Part shown: positions 19,718 to 30,453 of the stretch, one piece after another
Layout of the letters: the number at the start of each line of letters is the position of its first letter
Numbering within the stretch: position 1 is the first letter of the stretch
Assembly: GCA_012862575.1 (NCBI GenBank)
Contig: BLSF01000053.1
Coordinates: forward strand, 245,990-309,989
DNA length: 64,000 nt
Source: Parietichytrium sp. I65-24A
Lineage: Eukaryota > Sar > Bigyra > Thraustochytrida > Thraustochytriidae
Direction: 5' to 3'
Translations under genes and position numbers: made by a program
Notes under the pieces: model-generated
What the model saw: only the letters and a program-made list of their open reading frames with translations
The model's database searches: none
What the model was told of the DNA's origin: nothing

Positions 19718-22291
19718 TTATTCGAGCTTGAGGTCCTCGAGCTCCTTTCTTAAGGTTTCCAGGTAGCCTTGTGGGTCATTATTTGTTTTGCTCAATAGGT
19801 CTTCGTAGGCCTTCGCCTGCTTTTCCTGGGCCTTCTTCTTTTTCTTCTTCTGGCCGTCGCTTACGTCTGAACCATCTGCCATCTTGGTTGGAAGCCCTTC
19901 CTCGTCCCATGCAGAAAACTCTTCCGTTTTGAACATCTCTTTCGGATTCGCGATTGACTGAAGGCAGCGATCAATCTCCTTTTGCTTCTGGTCGCGTTTG
20001 CGCTGAAGCTTGGCAAGGCTAGCCTCGCGCTCCTTCTCCATCCGCTCCTCGCGCTCGCGAAGCAGGGTATCGACATCCTCCAGATTCCACTTGGTCCCAT
20101 CCGGGCGATCTTCCAGCCGCACACCGCAATTAACAAGTGTGTCATCACGAAGAACGTCGCACGCTTGCAAGATGGCTTGGATCGCGGGGTCAGATTTGTT
20201 TGCAGCAGAGAGCGCAGCCGAGCGAATTTGCTCTCGGAAAGAAACCAGAGAGTCCATAAAAGGAGCAACAATCTGCTCTTTGGATGCACCCCCTTGTGCG
20301 CCTTGATCCGAGCTGGAGAAACCAAATCCGTCGTTACCCTGGATGACTCCAAACACCTTGAGAATGAAGGTTGCATAGGTGGCGATGCGGCGCAGGAGAA
20401 GCACTGCAGGCTTGACATTTGGCAAACGAAGATACACATTTGCGTCGCTGATCACGGAGAGCAGAGCCAGCATGGCATCGCGGGTGTTGAAGTTGTCCAG
20501 CAAGCTCTTATGAACGGTCTCTTGAGCGGCAAGTAGCGAATTCATCAGCTTGTGATCCTCTTCGCCCATGCGGAATCCGACCGGGTCGTTCAGGTAATCG
20601 TTGCGTGAGAGAGCCTCCACCTCCTGAAAGAACGAGCGGAAGGTCTTTTCTTTGGACTTGGCATCGTCCACGGTCTGGTCAGAGAACTGGACCTGCTGAT
20701 CCCATGGCTGAAGCAGGAATAGAATGCGCAACTGGCGAGCCGAGTGCTTTTCGAGTGCCTGGCGGATGGTGATAAAGTTCTTTAAGGACTTGGACATCTT
20801 GAGGCCTTTAATGTGCAGGTGGCCCGAATGTACAAAGTAATTCACCCACTGCTGAGAAGAAAAGCACGCCTCGGACTGGGCCAGCTCATTGTCGTGGTGC
20901 GGAAACTTGAGGTCCTCCCCTCCGGCGTGCATGTCGAGGACCTCTCCCAAAATGTCAGAGGCAATGACCGAGCACTCGATATGCCATCCAGGGCGACCAG
21001 ATCCCCACGGGGAGTCCCAGGCTGGCTCGCCGCTTTTGGACGCCTTCCACAGCGCAAAGTCGTTCTTGTGGCGTTTGCCAAGCGCGTTGCTATCTCCCAG
21101 AGCACCCTCACTCTCTTCAAGCTCTGCCTCCGTGGTATCTTCGGCTGCAGGGCTAAGCTTGCGGTAGTTGTGCTCCTTTTTGAAGTTCTCCAGCGAAAGG
21201 TACACGCTTCCGTTGCTATTGTACGCTAGGCCGCGATCGATGATCTTTTGGACAAATTCAATGATCTGCGGAATGTACTCTGTAACCCTGGTGAGAACGT
21301 CCGGCTCGCGGATGCCCAGAGCGGCCATGTCCTCCATATACTCTCTCTCGTACTTGCGAGCATGTGCGTTGAACACGTCATGGTCGGTCACGGAGGCGCC
21401 CTGCTCCCGGTCCAGTTTGGCGGAGAGAACCGACTTGGCAGCCGCGATCAGCCCAGCTCTGCTCTTGCTGGAGTCGTTCTTTGCGGCCTCGATTTTGCCC
21501 ACGTCTTCGTCAAAGTTGGACTGCTTTTGCTTCTGCACCTTGAGCAGATCCTCCTGCTCGGTCTGCGCACGGCCATTCTTCTCGTCGATGGCCTTCTGAA
21601 GTGCAGCCTCGAGGTCCTTGAGCTTTTGCTCCCCTTTCTCGCGGGCCTCCGTGACAGCCACGTCCACCAGCTCCACCAGCGCCTCAAAGCCGACGCTCTC
21701 GTCAGCCTCCAGGCGCGCGACCAGCTCGTTCTGTCTTGCGCGCAGGATGATTTTGTCGTCAATGTCGGTGATGTTGATCTGGTACATCACATTGTACATA
21801 AAGTAGTCCGACAGGATCCTGCGCATGATGTCAAACGCAAGGTACGTCCTCGCGTGGCCCTAACCCATCGACACCACAGCGCATCACGCACGTCCATGCA
21901 AACCAGCCAACAGAAACGAACGCCAAAAGCGCACGTCGACCCAACACACACAAAAGACAAAATGCCACCGTCAGAGTCAATTCCATGCATCCATTCATCC
22001 ATCCATCCATCAATCCAGCAACACAAAAAGCAAACATCAAGAGCAAAACAGTCAACTCACCACATGCGTGCTGTCGTAGACGGTGGGTCCGCAGCAGTAG
22101 AACCGCACCTGCCTGCCATTCATCGGCACGAACACCTCCTTGCGTCCGGTCAGCGTGTTGTTCACCATCAGCTTGCCCTCTGCAATCGGATCCTCGCTCG
22201 CCGCCGTCGGAGGGTACCACGCGTGCCTGTTCTTCGCGCCATCTCCGTACTCACCGCCTTCTCCCAGCCGTCCTGCGCCGCTCGCGCTCAT
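19718..22291 (-). CDS. CARS1: Cysteinyl-tRNA synthetase, cytosolic type
   Basis: Charges tRNA-Cys with cysteine. Two exons: 22291-22061 and 21859-19718, joined in phase 0 across a 201-base GT-AG intron (21860-22060), giving 790 residues. The intron splits the HIGH-type signature: exon 1 ends VYDSTHV and exon 2 begins GHARTYLAFDIMRR. The KMSKS loop (GLKMSKSLKNF) is at about residue 430. Zinc-binding and active-site segments are visible (FYCCGPTVYD, WHIECSVIASDILG, FPHHDNELAQSEA). A large charged insertion between the two halves of the Rossmann fold and a Lys-rich C-terminus are as in eukaryotic cytosolic enzymes. No targeting peptide. A GA tract precedes the ATG on the coding strand, and a GGACCCCGCG element lies about 180 bases upstream. 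Confidence 0.96.
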
Positions 22292-24162
22292 CTCTCTCTC
22301 TCTCTCTTATCTGATCTCCTGATCTCCTAATCTCCTCGTGAACTTGTCAACTTTTCAACTTTTCAACTTTTCGACTTGTCTTCTGCAACAGACGAGCAAC
22401 TGAGCAACTAAGCAATTGAGCGCAGCGTGCTAGGCTATTTGCTAACTGATGAGCTAGGACGGGAAAGTGTCCGCGCGGGGTCCTCGGAGGAGAGAAGATG
22501 GCTATGCTGTGGGTACTTGAATTATTGGTACTCGAGGCAATTATTGGCGTCCTACTCGCGCTCTTAAGGGGAGGACTAGAGAGGGATGTGGCACGTCTTA
22601 GCGGAGAGATTACATTAATGGGTGGGGTAAGGGGGTTAGGCGGGAGACTAGAGTTTGGGCTGTGTGAGCTGGAAACAGAGTGCGGAATGCATGCGGAACG
22701 TTTGCGGAACGGTGATAATTATGATTAACTGTAAGAATGAGAGAACGTGAGTCGAGTGTTCCAAAAACGTGCTCTACTTTGTTCTCGAGTTTTTTTGAGA
22801 ACAAAACAATACGAACATGATTTTGATAAGCTTATTGCTGATGGGCCAAAGCAGTTGCTCTGTTTTAAAAAAGCGAATCGCTTGTTCCAAGGACTAGAAA
22901 AGTATGACAAACGAACAATAACGAACAGTTCTCTTATCCACTAGGTGGCACTATTTGCACCGCTACCTCTCACCTTACTCGCTAATACTCTTGAATCCAA
23001 TCTCAGTAAACCTATGGTCATGCGATAGGCGCTAATACTATTATACTCCATATTAGGAAACCTGTTGGGATGCTATAGGACTATCCTATGGAACTTTACC
23101 CCTGTTCTGTTAATTGGGTAATTGGTAAATGGATGGTCAAAGTAGTGAAATACCTCTATAAAGGATAGCCAGTCATAGGACATTAGTGGAGATTGATATT
23201 AACGGAACTGAAATGGAATGGCTCCGAAAAGCTGGGGCTCCAACTGCATTTCAAGACAGTGTTCACTTTCAATTCTGAAGAAATCAATTGAGAAATTGAA
23301 TGTAAACTTTAACCAAAAGAATGAATGAATCGACGCAAGACCGAAAAAGATCCTTCCTTGGCCGCTTTGAGGGGCGAGGCTCGCACCTTTCTCTCCATCA
23401 ACATCCATCAACTCGTGTAAGACGCGATCTGGCTTTTCGTGTGTTCTTAACTCACGGTAGGTAGAAGCGCAGACATTGACCATCACCGCAATCTTCGAGT
23501 CCGCATTTGCAAGACTGTCGTTCTTGCAAGACCAAGGTCTACCACTACAATACTACCGTGCCAGTTACACACCTCTCCTCTTTAACGCTTTCCTCACACC
23601 AAGCTGTCCAAGCTGGTTTCCCGGACTGGACCTGGCCCTACTAGCCGGCCGCCAAGCGGTCCGCTTGAACGTCACCTGAATGGATTGAACAGGGCATCCT
23701 TATAGAACTCAGAATAATCAGTCAGAATTTGGAAGGTGACAAGTAGTGTCTGCGAGAGGGTGTGCACTTGCTGTGAATGTCAGTAACTTTGACCACGGAG
23801 AGCAATGCAGAAACTTTCTACTGGGGTTGCAGAAATCCGAAGCAGGAAAGCCAGCAGACTGCCCACAGTCACAGTCACAGACTCATTTGACACAGACTCA
23901 AAAAGACTATAAGAGAGTTTGGCAGAGTCGGAGTGCAGGTGGCAAAAGTGTGAAGATTCGGAGGTTCTGAGGGACTATCGCACGACAGCTGGCGACGGGT
24001 TGACGCCGACGCAAAACTCAAACGAATACTGCTGTGGCGTTGCGGATCTGCGGGTCGCTCAAGCTGTACGGTTCGATTCTACAGATTCTCCAGAAGGTGG
24101 CAGGTCCAACGATAACGACAACAAGTGTGAAGGTGTGGAAGGTCTTGAGTTGGTAGGAAAAA
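22292..24162. other. Divergent intergenic region between CysRS and the RCC1-like membrane protein
   Basis: No gene seen. A TCTC tract at 22292-22309 is the GA leader of CysRS. TCAACTTTTCAACTTTT repeats lie at about 22346-22380. GTGTCCGCGCGG is at 22467-22478. A 50-bp duplication lies at 22981-23080. The remaining short open frames show no features. Confidence 0.45.
22981..23080 (+). repeat. Imperfect 50-bp tandem duplication
   Basis: Copy one starts GCTAATACTCTTGAATCCAA at 22981. Copy two starts GCTAATACTATTATACTCCA at 23031. Both end in GATAGG/TATAGG and share AAACCT in the middle. Function unknown. Confidence 0.8.
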
Positions 24163-25761
24163 ATGAGACTCGCAGACGCCATTCTCGTCGTAGCGCTTTC
24201 TGGGGTGGCTTCTGCGCAAACAAATACAAAGGTTGTCGATGCAGTTTGCTCGGGCAACTTTAACACAGGCTGTGCGGTGTTGTATGAAGATGGCTCCGTG
24301 TTGACTTGGGGAAGCGAGGCGGCTGGCGGCAACTCAACGACGGTCTCGGAGCACCTGAGAAGCGGGGTGTCGCTCGTTCTAGCCTCCCGAAGTGCCTTTG
24401 CTGCTCTCAAGGACGATGGGTCTGTATTTACATGGGGAAAAGAGGAGGTTCCTGACGACGAACTGGATCAAAAGCTGCGCACTCCTGGGATAACACAAAA
24501 GCTCTACGTAGCGGACCGTGCATTCGCAGCTCTCGGGTTAGACGGCTCGGTTCTGACATGGGGCGACCAGGCAAAAGGAGGAAACAGCTCCACAGTCGCA
24601 TCGGAGCTTGTTGATGTAACAGCCATACACGCAGTCCAAACAGGGTTCGTCGCTCAAACGGCCGGGGGCTCCGTCGTGTATTGGGGCGAGCACTCGGTAA
24701 GCGAGGCAACGAAAGCGGGCTTTGCAGCAGACGTTGAGAAGGTGTTTCCCTGCAACAACTACTTTGCTGCTCTTAAAAGCTCGGGGGAGCTTGTCGGAAT
24801 AGTGCGGTCTAGCCCGCAGTGGGAGCACGAGCTTCTTGCCGCAGGTGTCAAAGAGTACATGTGTTCGTATTTCTCCTACGCTGTTCAAAAGACAAACGGC
24901 TCCACGGTGATCTGGGGAGACCGAGGGTATGGCGGGGTGATCGAATTGGGCGAGCCAAATACACCACACGTAGTCCCTTATGCGTTTTCCACCCTCGTGT
25001 CAAATAAGGGAGGGTTTGCTGGTATCGACGCGGATGGTGCGGTCACCGCTTGGGGCAAAACGAGACAATGGTACGAGCCGATTAAGCATAAGCTCGCCGG
25101 AAATGTTGTCTCCGTCTTTGCCTCAAATCATGCATTTACTGCATTAACTCAAAACAAAAGTGCAATTCCGTGGGGTAGCGCAGTTTATGGAGGTAGCCTT
25201 GGAACAGTGGCCTCGGTCGAGGGTGTCGAAAAGGTGTACTCCAACATGTATTCATTCGCCGCCCATTTAGAAGATGGTTCGGTAGTTTCGTGGGGCCACA
25301 AGGATTATGGCGGCTCGGCATCAACCATCAGCGAGTCTTTGCAGAACGTTCGAGTGATTTACCCGTTTATTTACGGTTACATAGCCGTGACCAACGACGA
25401 GTCTATCGTTGCATGGGGCAGAGTTCACCAATTCAATTCGAGTATCTTTCCGACCCCTGTTCCGACCCCGTTTCCCTCATCACTTCCTCCGATTTCTGAG
25501 ACTGGTGTTCCAACAAAATCATCTGAGTCGACTGGTTCGCCGACAGTAGCACAGCCGACAATTGTTCCGAGCACCTCTCAAGGGGATGCCCCCGAAGGGG
25601 AATTGGGGGGAAACGCTGGTCTCATAGCCGGTTGCGTTGTCGCTTCCCTCGTCGTCGTTGGGGGGGCGTCTTTTATCGGGTACAGATCGTACCAGGCTAG
25701 GAAGGCGAGAGGCAACGGGTCTCCGATGGTCAACGAGAGCACAAAAGCAACTCTTTTCTAA
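24163..25761 (+). CDS. Type I membrane protein with RCC1-like beta-propeller ectodomain
   Basis: 532 residues. Residues 1-18 form a signal peptide (MRLADAILVVALSGVASA). Residues about 25-425 contain repeated units of about 50 residues with the pattern AFAALKDDGSVFTWG followed by a GG-containing loop, resembling RCC1/BLIP-II-like propeller blades. Several N-glycosylation sequons (NST, NSS, NGS) occur. A Pro/Ser/Thr-rich stalk (FPTPVPTPFPSSLPP onward) leads to a hydrophobic membrane span at about 485-507 and a short basic cytosolic tail ending KATLF. This predicts a cell-surface or secretory-pathway protein with the propeller outside. Ligand unknown. Known RCC1 proteins are mostly nuclear or cytosolic, so this topology is notable. 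Single exon; the start is fixed by the signal peptide. Confidence 0.85.
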   Translation: MRLADAILVVALSGVASAQTNTKVVDAVCSGNFNTGCAVLYEDGSVLTWGSEAAGGNSTTVSEHLRSGVSLVLASRSAFAALKDDGSVFTWGKEEVPDDELDQKLRTPGITQKLYVADRAFAALGLDGSVLTWGDQAKGGNSSTVASELVDVTAIHAVQTGFVAQTAGGSVVYWGEHSVSEATKAGFAADVEKVFPCNNYFAALKSSGELVGIVRSSPQWEHELLAAGVKEYMCSYFSYAVQKTNGSTVIWGDRGYGGVIELGEPNTPHVVPYAFSTLVSNKGGFAGIDADGAVTAWGKTRQWYEPIKHKLAGNVVSVFASNHAFTALTQNKSAIPWGSAVYGGSLGTVASVEGVEKVYSNMYSFAAHLEDGSVVSWGHKDYGGSASTISESLQNVRVIYPFIYGYIAVTNDESIVAWGRVHQFNSSIFPTPVPTPFPSSLPPISETGVPTKSSESTGSPTVAQPTIVPSTSQGDAPEGELGGNAGLIAGCVVASLVVVGGASFIGYRSYQARKARGNGSPMVNESTKATLF

Positions 25762-26210
25762 TTGAGCTCGCGAGCTTCACAGTTCGCACCCTGCACTGCA
25801 CCTCATGGCTTGAGAACTCCAAACCTAAATTTGAATTGCACCTACTCCGTAAAAACCTACGTTTCCTTCTCCGCGCCTTCTCAATTCCATCACATCCGCA
25901 CGGAACAGTTTCAAAGCTTTCAATCAGCACTCACCTACAGCCACGCTCGTTTCGTCATCTATCAATCGATTAATCAGTCGATCTTGATCTTGATCTTGAT
26001 CTATCAATCAATCGATCTTGATCTATCAATCGATCTATCAATCGATCTTGATCCATCAATTCAATGAATGAATGAATGAATGAATGAATCCATTCATCCA
26101 TCAATCAATCGATCAATCAATCACTTATCTATCCATGTCACGCACGTTCTTCGTTGGCTGCACGCACGCATGCCCACCTCCTCCCGGTTCCTCTCCCGAT
26201 TCTCCTTCTC

Positions 26211-26280
26211 TGGTTCTCCACCTCTGGTTCTCCACCTCCGGTTCTCTCCACCTCCGGTTCTTCATCTCTGGTTCTGCTCC
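26211..26280 (+). repeat. 14-bp tandem repeat (YGGTTCTCCACCTC), about 5 copies
   Basis: Consecutive units of 14, 14, 16, 14 and a partial 12 bases, each beginning TGGTTC or CGGTTC. Located about 270-330 bases upstream of DUS2. CCGGTTCTC is also repeated near 30510-30531 upstream of QSOX. Confidence 0.8.
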
Positions 26281-26422
26281 GGTCGGGTTCCGGCTAATCA
26301 CCACTTTGCATAGCTGCTACGGTATTCGGTAATCGTTCACGAGCCAACCACGTTCACGGCCAGTTGCTAGATGTTGCTAGCGCCCTCCTACACACACACG
26401 TAGCTAGCCCTCGGGTTCCGTA

Positions 26423-26460
26423 GTGTCCTCGCAGACGAACGGGAAGGTGTCCTCGCGTAC
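26423..26460 (+). promoter_or_regulatory. Two GTGTCCTCGC elements upstream of DUS2
   Basis: GTGTCCTCGCAGAC at 26423-26436 and GTGTCCTCGCGTAC at 26447-26460 lie 83-120 bases before the ATG in direct orientation. Very similar elements precede the TTL-like gene and the small gene at 63.6 kb on their coding strands. A role as promoter elements is inferred from recurrence. Confidence 0.5.
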
Positions 26461-26542
26461 GCCGCGCACATAGACAGATAGATAGACAGATAGGCAGATA
26501 GGCAGATAGATATATACAGATAGAAAAAAAAGAGGCAGAGAG

Positions 26543-27685
26543 ATGTCGGAAGCGTGGTACGGGGGACGGTGCAAGCTGCTGCTTGCGCCCATGGTCCGCG
26601 CTGGAACGTTCCCGTTACGGCTGTTGAGCAGTGCGTACGGCGCGGACCTGGTGTACTCGGAGGAAACGATCGACCACAAGATGCTGCGCGCGAAGCGTGT
26701 GGAGGCCGAGGCCGGCGGGTTCGTGGACTACATCTTGGACGACGACCCGAAGAAGATCGCGTTCAGGACCTGCGCGCTGGAGACGAGCAAGGTGGTGTTC
26801 CAGGTGGGCACGGCCGACGCGACGAGGGCTGTGAAAGTCGCGGAGATGGTGGCGAACGACGTGGCTGGTTTCGATATCAACATGGGCTGCCCGAAGCCGT
26901 TCTCCGTGCAGGGCGGCATGGGGTCCGCGCTGCTGAAGAAGCCTGAAATCGCCGAGGACATTCTGCGGACGCTGCGGAGGAACATCACGTCGATACCGAT
27001 CACGTGCAAGATCAGGCTGCTGGACACGGAAGCGGCCACCATCGAGCTGGTCAAGAGGCTGGAGGCAGCGGGAGCGCAGGCCATTGGCATCCACATGCGA
27101 GAGACGCACCACAGACCGCGCGACCCGGCCATCTGGAGCCGGCTTGCTCCAATTGTCCAGGCTGCCCAGGTGCCAATCTTCGCGAACGGGGATGTGTACA
27201 CGCGCGAAGATGCGGACAAGATCATGAAGCTCAGCGGCGCGTCGGGAGCAATGTACGCACGTGGCGCGCTCCGGAACCCGTCCGTGTTCAGAGAGAATGG
27301 CGAGCTCCCGCTCTACGACGTCATGAAGGACTACGTTCGCATTTGCAAATCAGTGGATAATGTGCTTTCCAACACGGTCTACACCCTGCAGCAGATGCTG
27401 CGCTACAACCCTGAATCCGAGCGCAAGGGCGTTTTTAACGGCGTGGTGAAAACGCCAAAGGTCACTTATGATGAATTGCTCCAAGCGTTCGACCTTTCGG
27501 AGGAGGACTGTACGCTTCCGCCCGGGCCACTGACGTGGTCAAGCTTTGGATTCCCTGAACTTGACGACGAGAAGATGGACGGCACCGATTCGAAAGCGGC
27601 TGACGGTCAGACCCTTCGAAAGCGGGAAGTAGATGCAGAGCCGAACGTTGAGGGCGAGCCAGACGTCAAGCGTGTGAAAGAGTGA
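26543..27685 (+). CDS. DUS2: tRNA-dihydrouridine synthase, Dus2 type
   Basis: FMN-dependent reduction of uridine to dihydrouridine; Dus2 enzymes modify position 20 of the D-loop in cytosolic tRNAs. 380 residues, single exon. Family landmarks are LLAPMVRAGTFPLRLL at the N-terminus, DLVYSEETID, the catalytic-cysteine motif DINMGCPKPFS, GGMGSALL, ITCKIRLL, AIGIHMRETHHRPRD and IFANGDVYTREDADKIM for flavin and phosphate binding. GGMGSALL and the LAPMV start match Dus2 rather than Dus1, Dus3 or Dus4. The C-terminus is a short acidic tail (residues about 340-380); the double-stranded-RNA-binding domain of animal DUS2 is absent. Codons are strongly GC-ending in the first two thirds. Confidence 0.93.
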   Translation: MSEAWYGGRCKLLLAPMVRAGTFPLRLLSSAYGADLVYSEETIDHKMLRAKRVEAEAGGFVDYILDDDPKKIAFRTCALETSKVVFQVGTADATRAVKVAEMVANDVAGFDINMGCPKPFSVQGGMGSALLKKPEIAEDILRTLRRNITSIPITCKIRLLDTEAATIELVKRLEAAGAQAIGIHMRETHHRPRDPAIWSRLAPIVQAAQVPIFANGDVYTREDADKIMKLSGASGAMYARGALRNPSVFRENGELPLYDVMKDYVRICKSVDNVLSNTVYTLQQMLRYNPESERKGVFNGVVKTPKVTYDELLQAFDLSEEDCTLPPGPLTWSSFGFPELDDEKMDGTDSKAADGQTLRKREVDAEPNVEGEPDVKRVKE

Positions 27686-28134
27686 TTCGTATTGCAACGT
27701 GAAACTGGGTATCGCGACCTTTCGCGCCGTGAAAAGCCTAAACACTTCCAGTTCAACGGATATGGTGGTAGATTTTTTTTTCCGCCAACGAATGAGAGGA
27801 CAAAAAATTGAGGAGGGGTTATCTCTATCTCTTTTTCCTTCATGAAGGCGTCCTTGTTTTGGTTATTAGAAAGGGTGAAGGATGGGGTGCTGCTTTTATC
27901 GTTCAACAGTTGATAGAACTTTCGCGCAAGCAGCCTATTCGACTCACACAGAATGCACAATGGCCGTATGGGTGTGGGAAGCGAAAGCTGCTTCAGCTCT
28001 TGCCATGACGCCATGTCACAGACCAAATATAGTCTTCTACGCAATGCTCAGGTTCTCACTCTTGAAATTGGCGAGTAGATTGAAGGAAGAGAATGCAAAA
28101 GCAGAGCAGAGCAGGGCAGGGCAAAGGAGAGACC
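27686..28134. other. Convergent intergenic region (DUS2 / QSOX)
   Basis: No gene seen. There is a T run at 27774-27782 and repeated GCAGAGCAGAGCAGGGCAGG at about 28100-28120. Confidence 0.5.
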
Positions 28135-30453
28135 TCAATGACGCTTTGGCTGGTTGGAGGTGCGGCGGATGAGCTGAATGGTGCGAGTCACAAGCTTGAA
28201 TCGGAACGTGAGAAGAAGGAGTGTGACGAAAGCGAACGCCTTTACTGACCCGGAAGTCAAAACTGTCGATGCTCCGGCGTACGGAGAGGTTGACGGGCAG
28301 TGGAGCTTGTTGTCGTTGAAGCAATATGTGTGAACCAGAAAGGAGTGCACAGCGTCAAAGTCCCATGCCTTGGCGAGGTTATTGGAAGGCGCCGCTTCGG
28401 AATTGCTGTTTTCCATGAGGACGGGGCCAGAGAGGAGAGCCTCGCGAAATCTTTCAGTGCGAAAGCGTGGCAGAGAAAGTTAGAATGGCCCAGAGAGAGA
28501 GAGAGAGAGAGGAGAGACAGAGCGATCAACAATCAACGAAGCAAACCATCAAAGCGCACACAACCCCACGTTAGTTTCAAATGTATACTCCAATCACAAC
28601 TAGAAAGACATGTAAACCCTTCCGCATTTTCAATCTATCCATCCACCCGTCCCTCCCCTCATTCTCGTACGTACGTACGTACACACATACGTTCAATAGA
28701 CACTCCTCCATCGCGTAAACACTTACTTTGCATTCGGTCCTTGCGACACTTGCGGAAAGAGATATTCGGTATCGCGCTGCCGTTCTTGTGGGCTCGCCCT
28801 CCGCAAACCACCAGCGCCGATCTCGCGGGGCTTTTTCCTGCAGGTGGGGCAGCGGTCCGCGACCGGAAATTCGGGGTGAAGGAGCTGTGCTTCTTTTCCT
28901 CTGACGGCCTTGCTGTCGGCCTCCTCCTTGTTAAGTCTCCGTGACACAGCGTTATGTTCGGCCCAGAGCCAGATGGCCAGAGCCCTGCTCTCCGGGATGG
29001 CCAGGTCGATGGCCTTCTGAAGCACGTCCCTCATCGGGTCCGGGTTGCTTTTAACAAAATTCTCGCGGCATTCATTGCAGGAAAAGAAGTGCGCCACAAA
29101 CCAGTACATTGCCGTCATGGTAAGTGCCGGCGGCGCGCCCCCGGTGCCGCTGCTGGCGGCCAGGATATGTATGAGCGTCCACAATGCGCACGGATAACCC
29201 CCGGCGATGGGCACGCCGGCCTCGTTCAGCCGCCCTGGCGCGCACAGCGTCCACTGCGGCGACCATCTGGTGACCTCTTTACCGCCTTCGCCCTTTGCGA
29301 CGCCCGGTTCGTCCGTCTCACCCTTTGCACCATTCTTACCAATCCTGGTATTGGGGCTGGTTGCGATTGACTCGGGCCTGCGTGCGAACGACCATTCGGC
29401 CATGACGGCATCGAACGCCGCGCTGGAGATCCTGCCGGCGCCGCGCTTCTCCAGGGCCTTGACCCGCAGAAGCAGGTGGTCCAGCTGGTCGCGCTCCTTA
29501 GCGCCAGGAAAGGACTGCCGCAGCACGTTGAGCCAGGTATACAGCGCGTTGAGCTCCTCGCCGTGCAGCTCGTGGCGTCCCAGAAACACGCCCGATTCCA
29601 ACGAGAACCGCACTGCGTTCATCGCATCCTGCTTCATCAGCTCCTTCGCCGAAAGGTGCTGCGATGACGACAACGACGACTGCGTAACCTGCGACATCTG
29701 CGACACTTGCGACACCCGCGAAACCTGCGTCCTTCTCGACAACCGCGACAACCGCGATTCGCCTTCCAGTCCCCCTGTCGCCTCGTCATTGACACCATCC
29801 CCGCGATTATCCCCATCGTCACCGCCTTCATCTTCATCTTCATCTTCATCTTCATCGTCCCCGTCACCGTTTCGACCAGCATTCGCATCCCCCGCAGAGC
29901 CATCAGCGTCATCATCGTTGTCTTCGTTGTCGTCTTCGTGGGCTGCGGTGGGCAGCGAGTTGTCTTCGACCCACGCGAGTATAGCGGCAAGTTCCTCGCC
30001 CAGCTCGCGTGCGTGCGCGAGGTCGCAGCCGTCCGCGTCGCGCGGGAACACGACGATCTTTGGCGTTGCAGTAACGCCAAACATCGTGCACGCGTCCCTA
30101 TCGTCGTCGCAGTCCACCGCCACCGCGCGCACCCCGCGCGCACCCTCCGCGCGCACCCTCACCTCGTCCCACGTGGGACGGAAGGACTGGCAGTGCCCGC
30201 AGCTGCCCGAGTACAGGTTCACCACCCACGCCTCGCCGCGATCCCCGCGATCCCTGCGGACACCGCGGCCCCCACGATGCCCGCCATCGTCCCGCGCCTC
30301 CGCGTTAGGGGACTGCCGAGGACACAGCGCGCGGAGCAGCCACTGCCCGCGCACGTCGCCGTCGCCGAACAGTCCCGCGCCGAGGGAAGGTTCCGCGAAC
30401 GTTGCCAGGAACACCACGAACGCCGCGAGGAACGGACGGGTGGCGCGCATCAC
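28135..30453 (-). CDS. QSOX: Quiescin-type sulfhydryl oxidase (QSOX), membrane-anchored, two exons
   Basis: FAD enzyme that makes disulfide bonds in secretory proteins, passing electrons to oxygen. Exon 1 is 30453-28727 and exon 2 is 28405-28135, joined in phase 2 across a 321-base intron (donor GTAAGT; acceptor AACAG), giving 665 residues. A signal peptide lies at about 1-25. The thioredoxin domain has the C85-G-H-C88 active site. Then comes a long acidic Asp/Glu-rich linker (about 175-225). An Erv/ALR domain has C459-N-E-C462, the FAD-binding HNAVSRRLNKEE segment and C535-P-T-C538. Exon 2 supplies WDFDAVHSFLVHTY, which matches the end of plant-type QSOX Erv domains, and a membrane span (AFAFVTLLLLTF) before a basic tail. 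Without exon 2 the frame stops in the donor, so a single-ORF annotation would lose the anchor. Divergent from the NMNAT-like gene. Confidence 0.9.

Larger units (their letters stand above)
25762..26542. other. Upstream region of DUS2 with repeats and shared promoter-like elements
   Basis: Bases 25965-26125 are built of ATCAATCGATCTTGATC and GAATGAATC microsatellites. Bases 26468-26540 are a GATA/GACA then GA-rich leader ending at the DUS2 ATG. The GTGTCC elements and the 14-bp repeat are listed separately. No gene seen. Confidence 0.6.

Noticed and set aside
21248-22330. 360-codon plus-strand frame over CysRS
   Set aside because: It runs across the CysRS exon, intron and leader on the opposite strand and shows no domain.
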